Below are positions 47,054 through 47,112 of a DNA stretch of 47,112 nucleotides, piece by piece. Source of the stretch: Comamonas sp. (GTDB lineage Bacteria > Pseudomonadota > Gammaproteobacteria > Burkholderiales > Burkholderiaceae_C); assembly GCF_009360615.1 (NCBI RefSeq), contig NZ_SPEY01000033.1, positions 1-47,112 of the forward strand, given 5' to 3'. A model generated the notes under the pieces. That model saw only the letters and a program-made list of their open reading frames with translations, was not told where the DNA came from and searched no databases. Within the stretch, counting starts at the first letter, position 1. Each line of letters starts with the position of its first letter. The position numbers and the translations under genes are program-made.

Positions 47054-47112
47054 ATGAGCAACCAGAACCAAGCCTTTATCTGCGACGCCATCCGCACCCC
47101 CTTCGGTCGCTA
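47054..47112 (+). CDS. pcaF: beta-ketoadipyl-CoA thiolase (N-terminal fragment)
   Basis: The window ends after 19 codons plus two bases. The start ATG at 47054 has GGAGACATGCC upstream, and the product begins MSNQNQAFICDAIRTPFGR, the standard thiolase N-terminus (DAIRTPFGR/Y). Directly after pcaIJ it is most likely pcaF, which cleaves 3-oxoadipyl-CoA to succinyl-CoA and acetyl-CoA. Confidence 0.88.
   Translation, partial: MSNQNQAFICDAIRTPFGR

Overview
The window looks like a chromosomal segment of a GC-rich betaproteobacterium, most likely Comamonadaceae (Comamonas-like). This is inferred from the gene order tat-hinT-hisEIFAHBC...hisDG-murA-bolA-mla, which is typical of Burkholderiales, from separate hisI and hisE genes, from a short-form HisG, and from a dispersed ATAGCTG...AGCGC intergenic element. 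No RNA genes, CRISPR array, prophage or integrase were seen.

Layout. Positions 1-5162 (minus strand): tatC (cut by the window edge), tatB, tatA, hinT, a patatin-like phospholipase, a DUF4870-type membrane protein, hisE, hisI, hisF. Positions 5163-16538 (plus strand): a 714-bp AT-rich-ended leader, then a seven-gene locus: a GlmM paralogue, a WecB-type UDP-GlcNAc 2-epimerase, an NfrB-like membrane glycosyltransferase with a C-terminal MshEN (c-di-GMP-binding type) region, an NfrA-like TPR/beta-barrel outer-membrane protein, a small secreted protein, a DUF2334 deacetylase-like protein, and a secreted protein with a Tat-like signal that resembles the DUF4434/TIM-barrel group. Positions 16657-20799 (minus): a YeaD-type sugar-phosphate mutarotase, hisA, hisH, hisB, hisC. 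Positions 20868-24457: a PIN-toxin/RHH-antitoxin pair with a perfect palindromic operator, a MocR-type regulator, a DUF2917 protein and a lipoprotein. Positions 24603-34061 (minus): one long gene string mlaF-mlaE-mlaD-mlaA-mlaC-mlaB, an ABC-2 exporter pair, bolA, murA, hisG, hisD, ending at a clear terminator. Positions 34283-36646 (minus): a polar amino-acid ABC transporter. Then a DUF3293 gene (plus), gltD and gltB (minus), a REP-associated tyrosine transposase with a flanking repeat, an IclR/PcaR-type regulator (minus) and, divergently, pcaI, pcaJ and the first codons of pcaF (plus).

The most interesting system is the plus-strand locus at 5877-16538. It appears to be a self-contained synthase-dependent exopolysaccharide pathway related to the E. 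coli NfrA/NfrB phage-N4-receptor glycan. It has its own sugar-nucleotide supply genes (GlmM, WecB), a c-di-GMP-type control region on the synthase, an outer-membrane exit protein, and two periplasmic or secreted modifying proteins that recall the two halves of PgaB. It splits the otherwise conserved his cluster between hisA and hisF; a second break between hisC and hisD holds the toxin-antitoxin and MocR genes. Most of the remaining genes are housekeeping: histidine synthesis, envelope lipid transport, glutamate synthesis and beta-ketoadipate catabolism.
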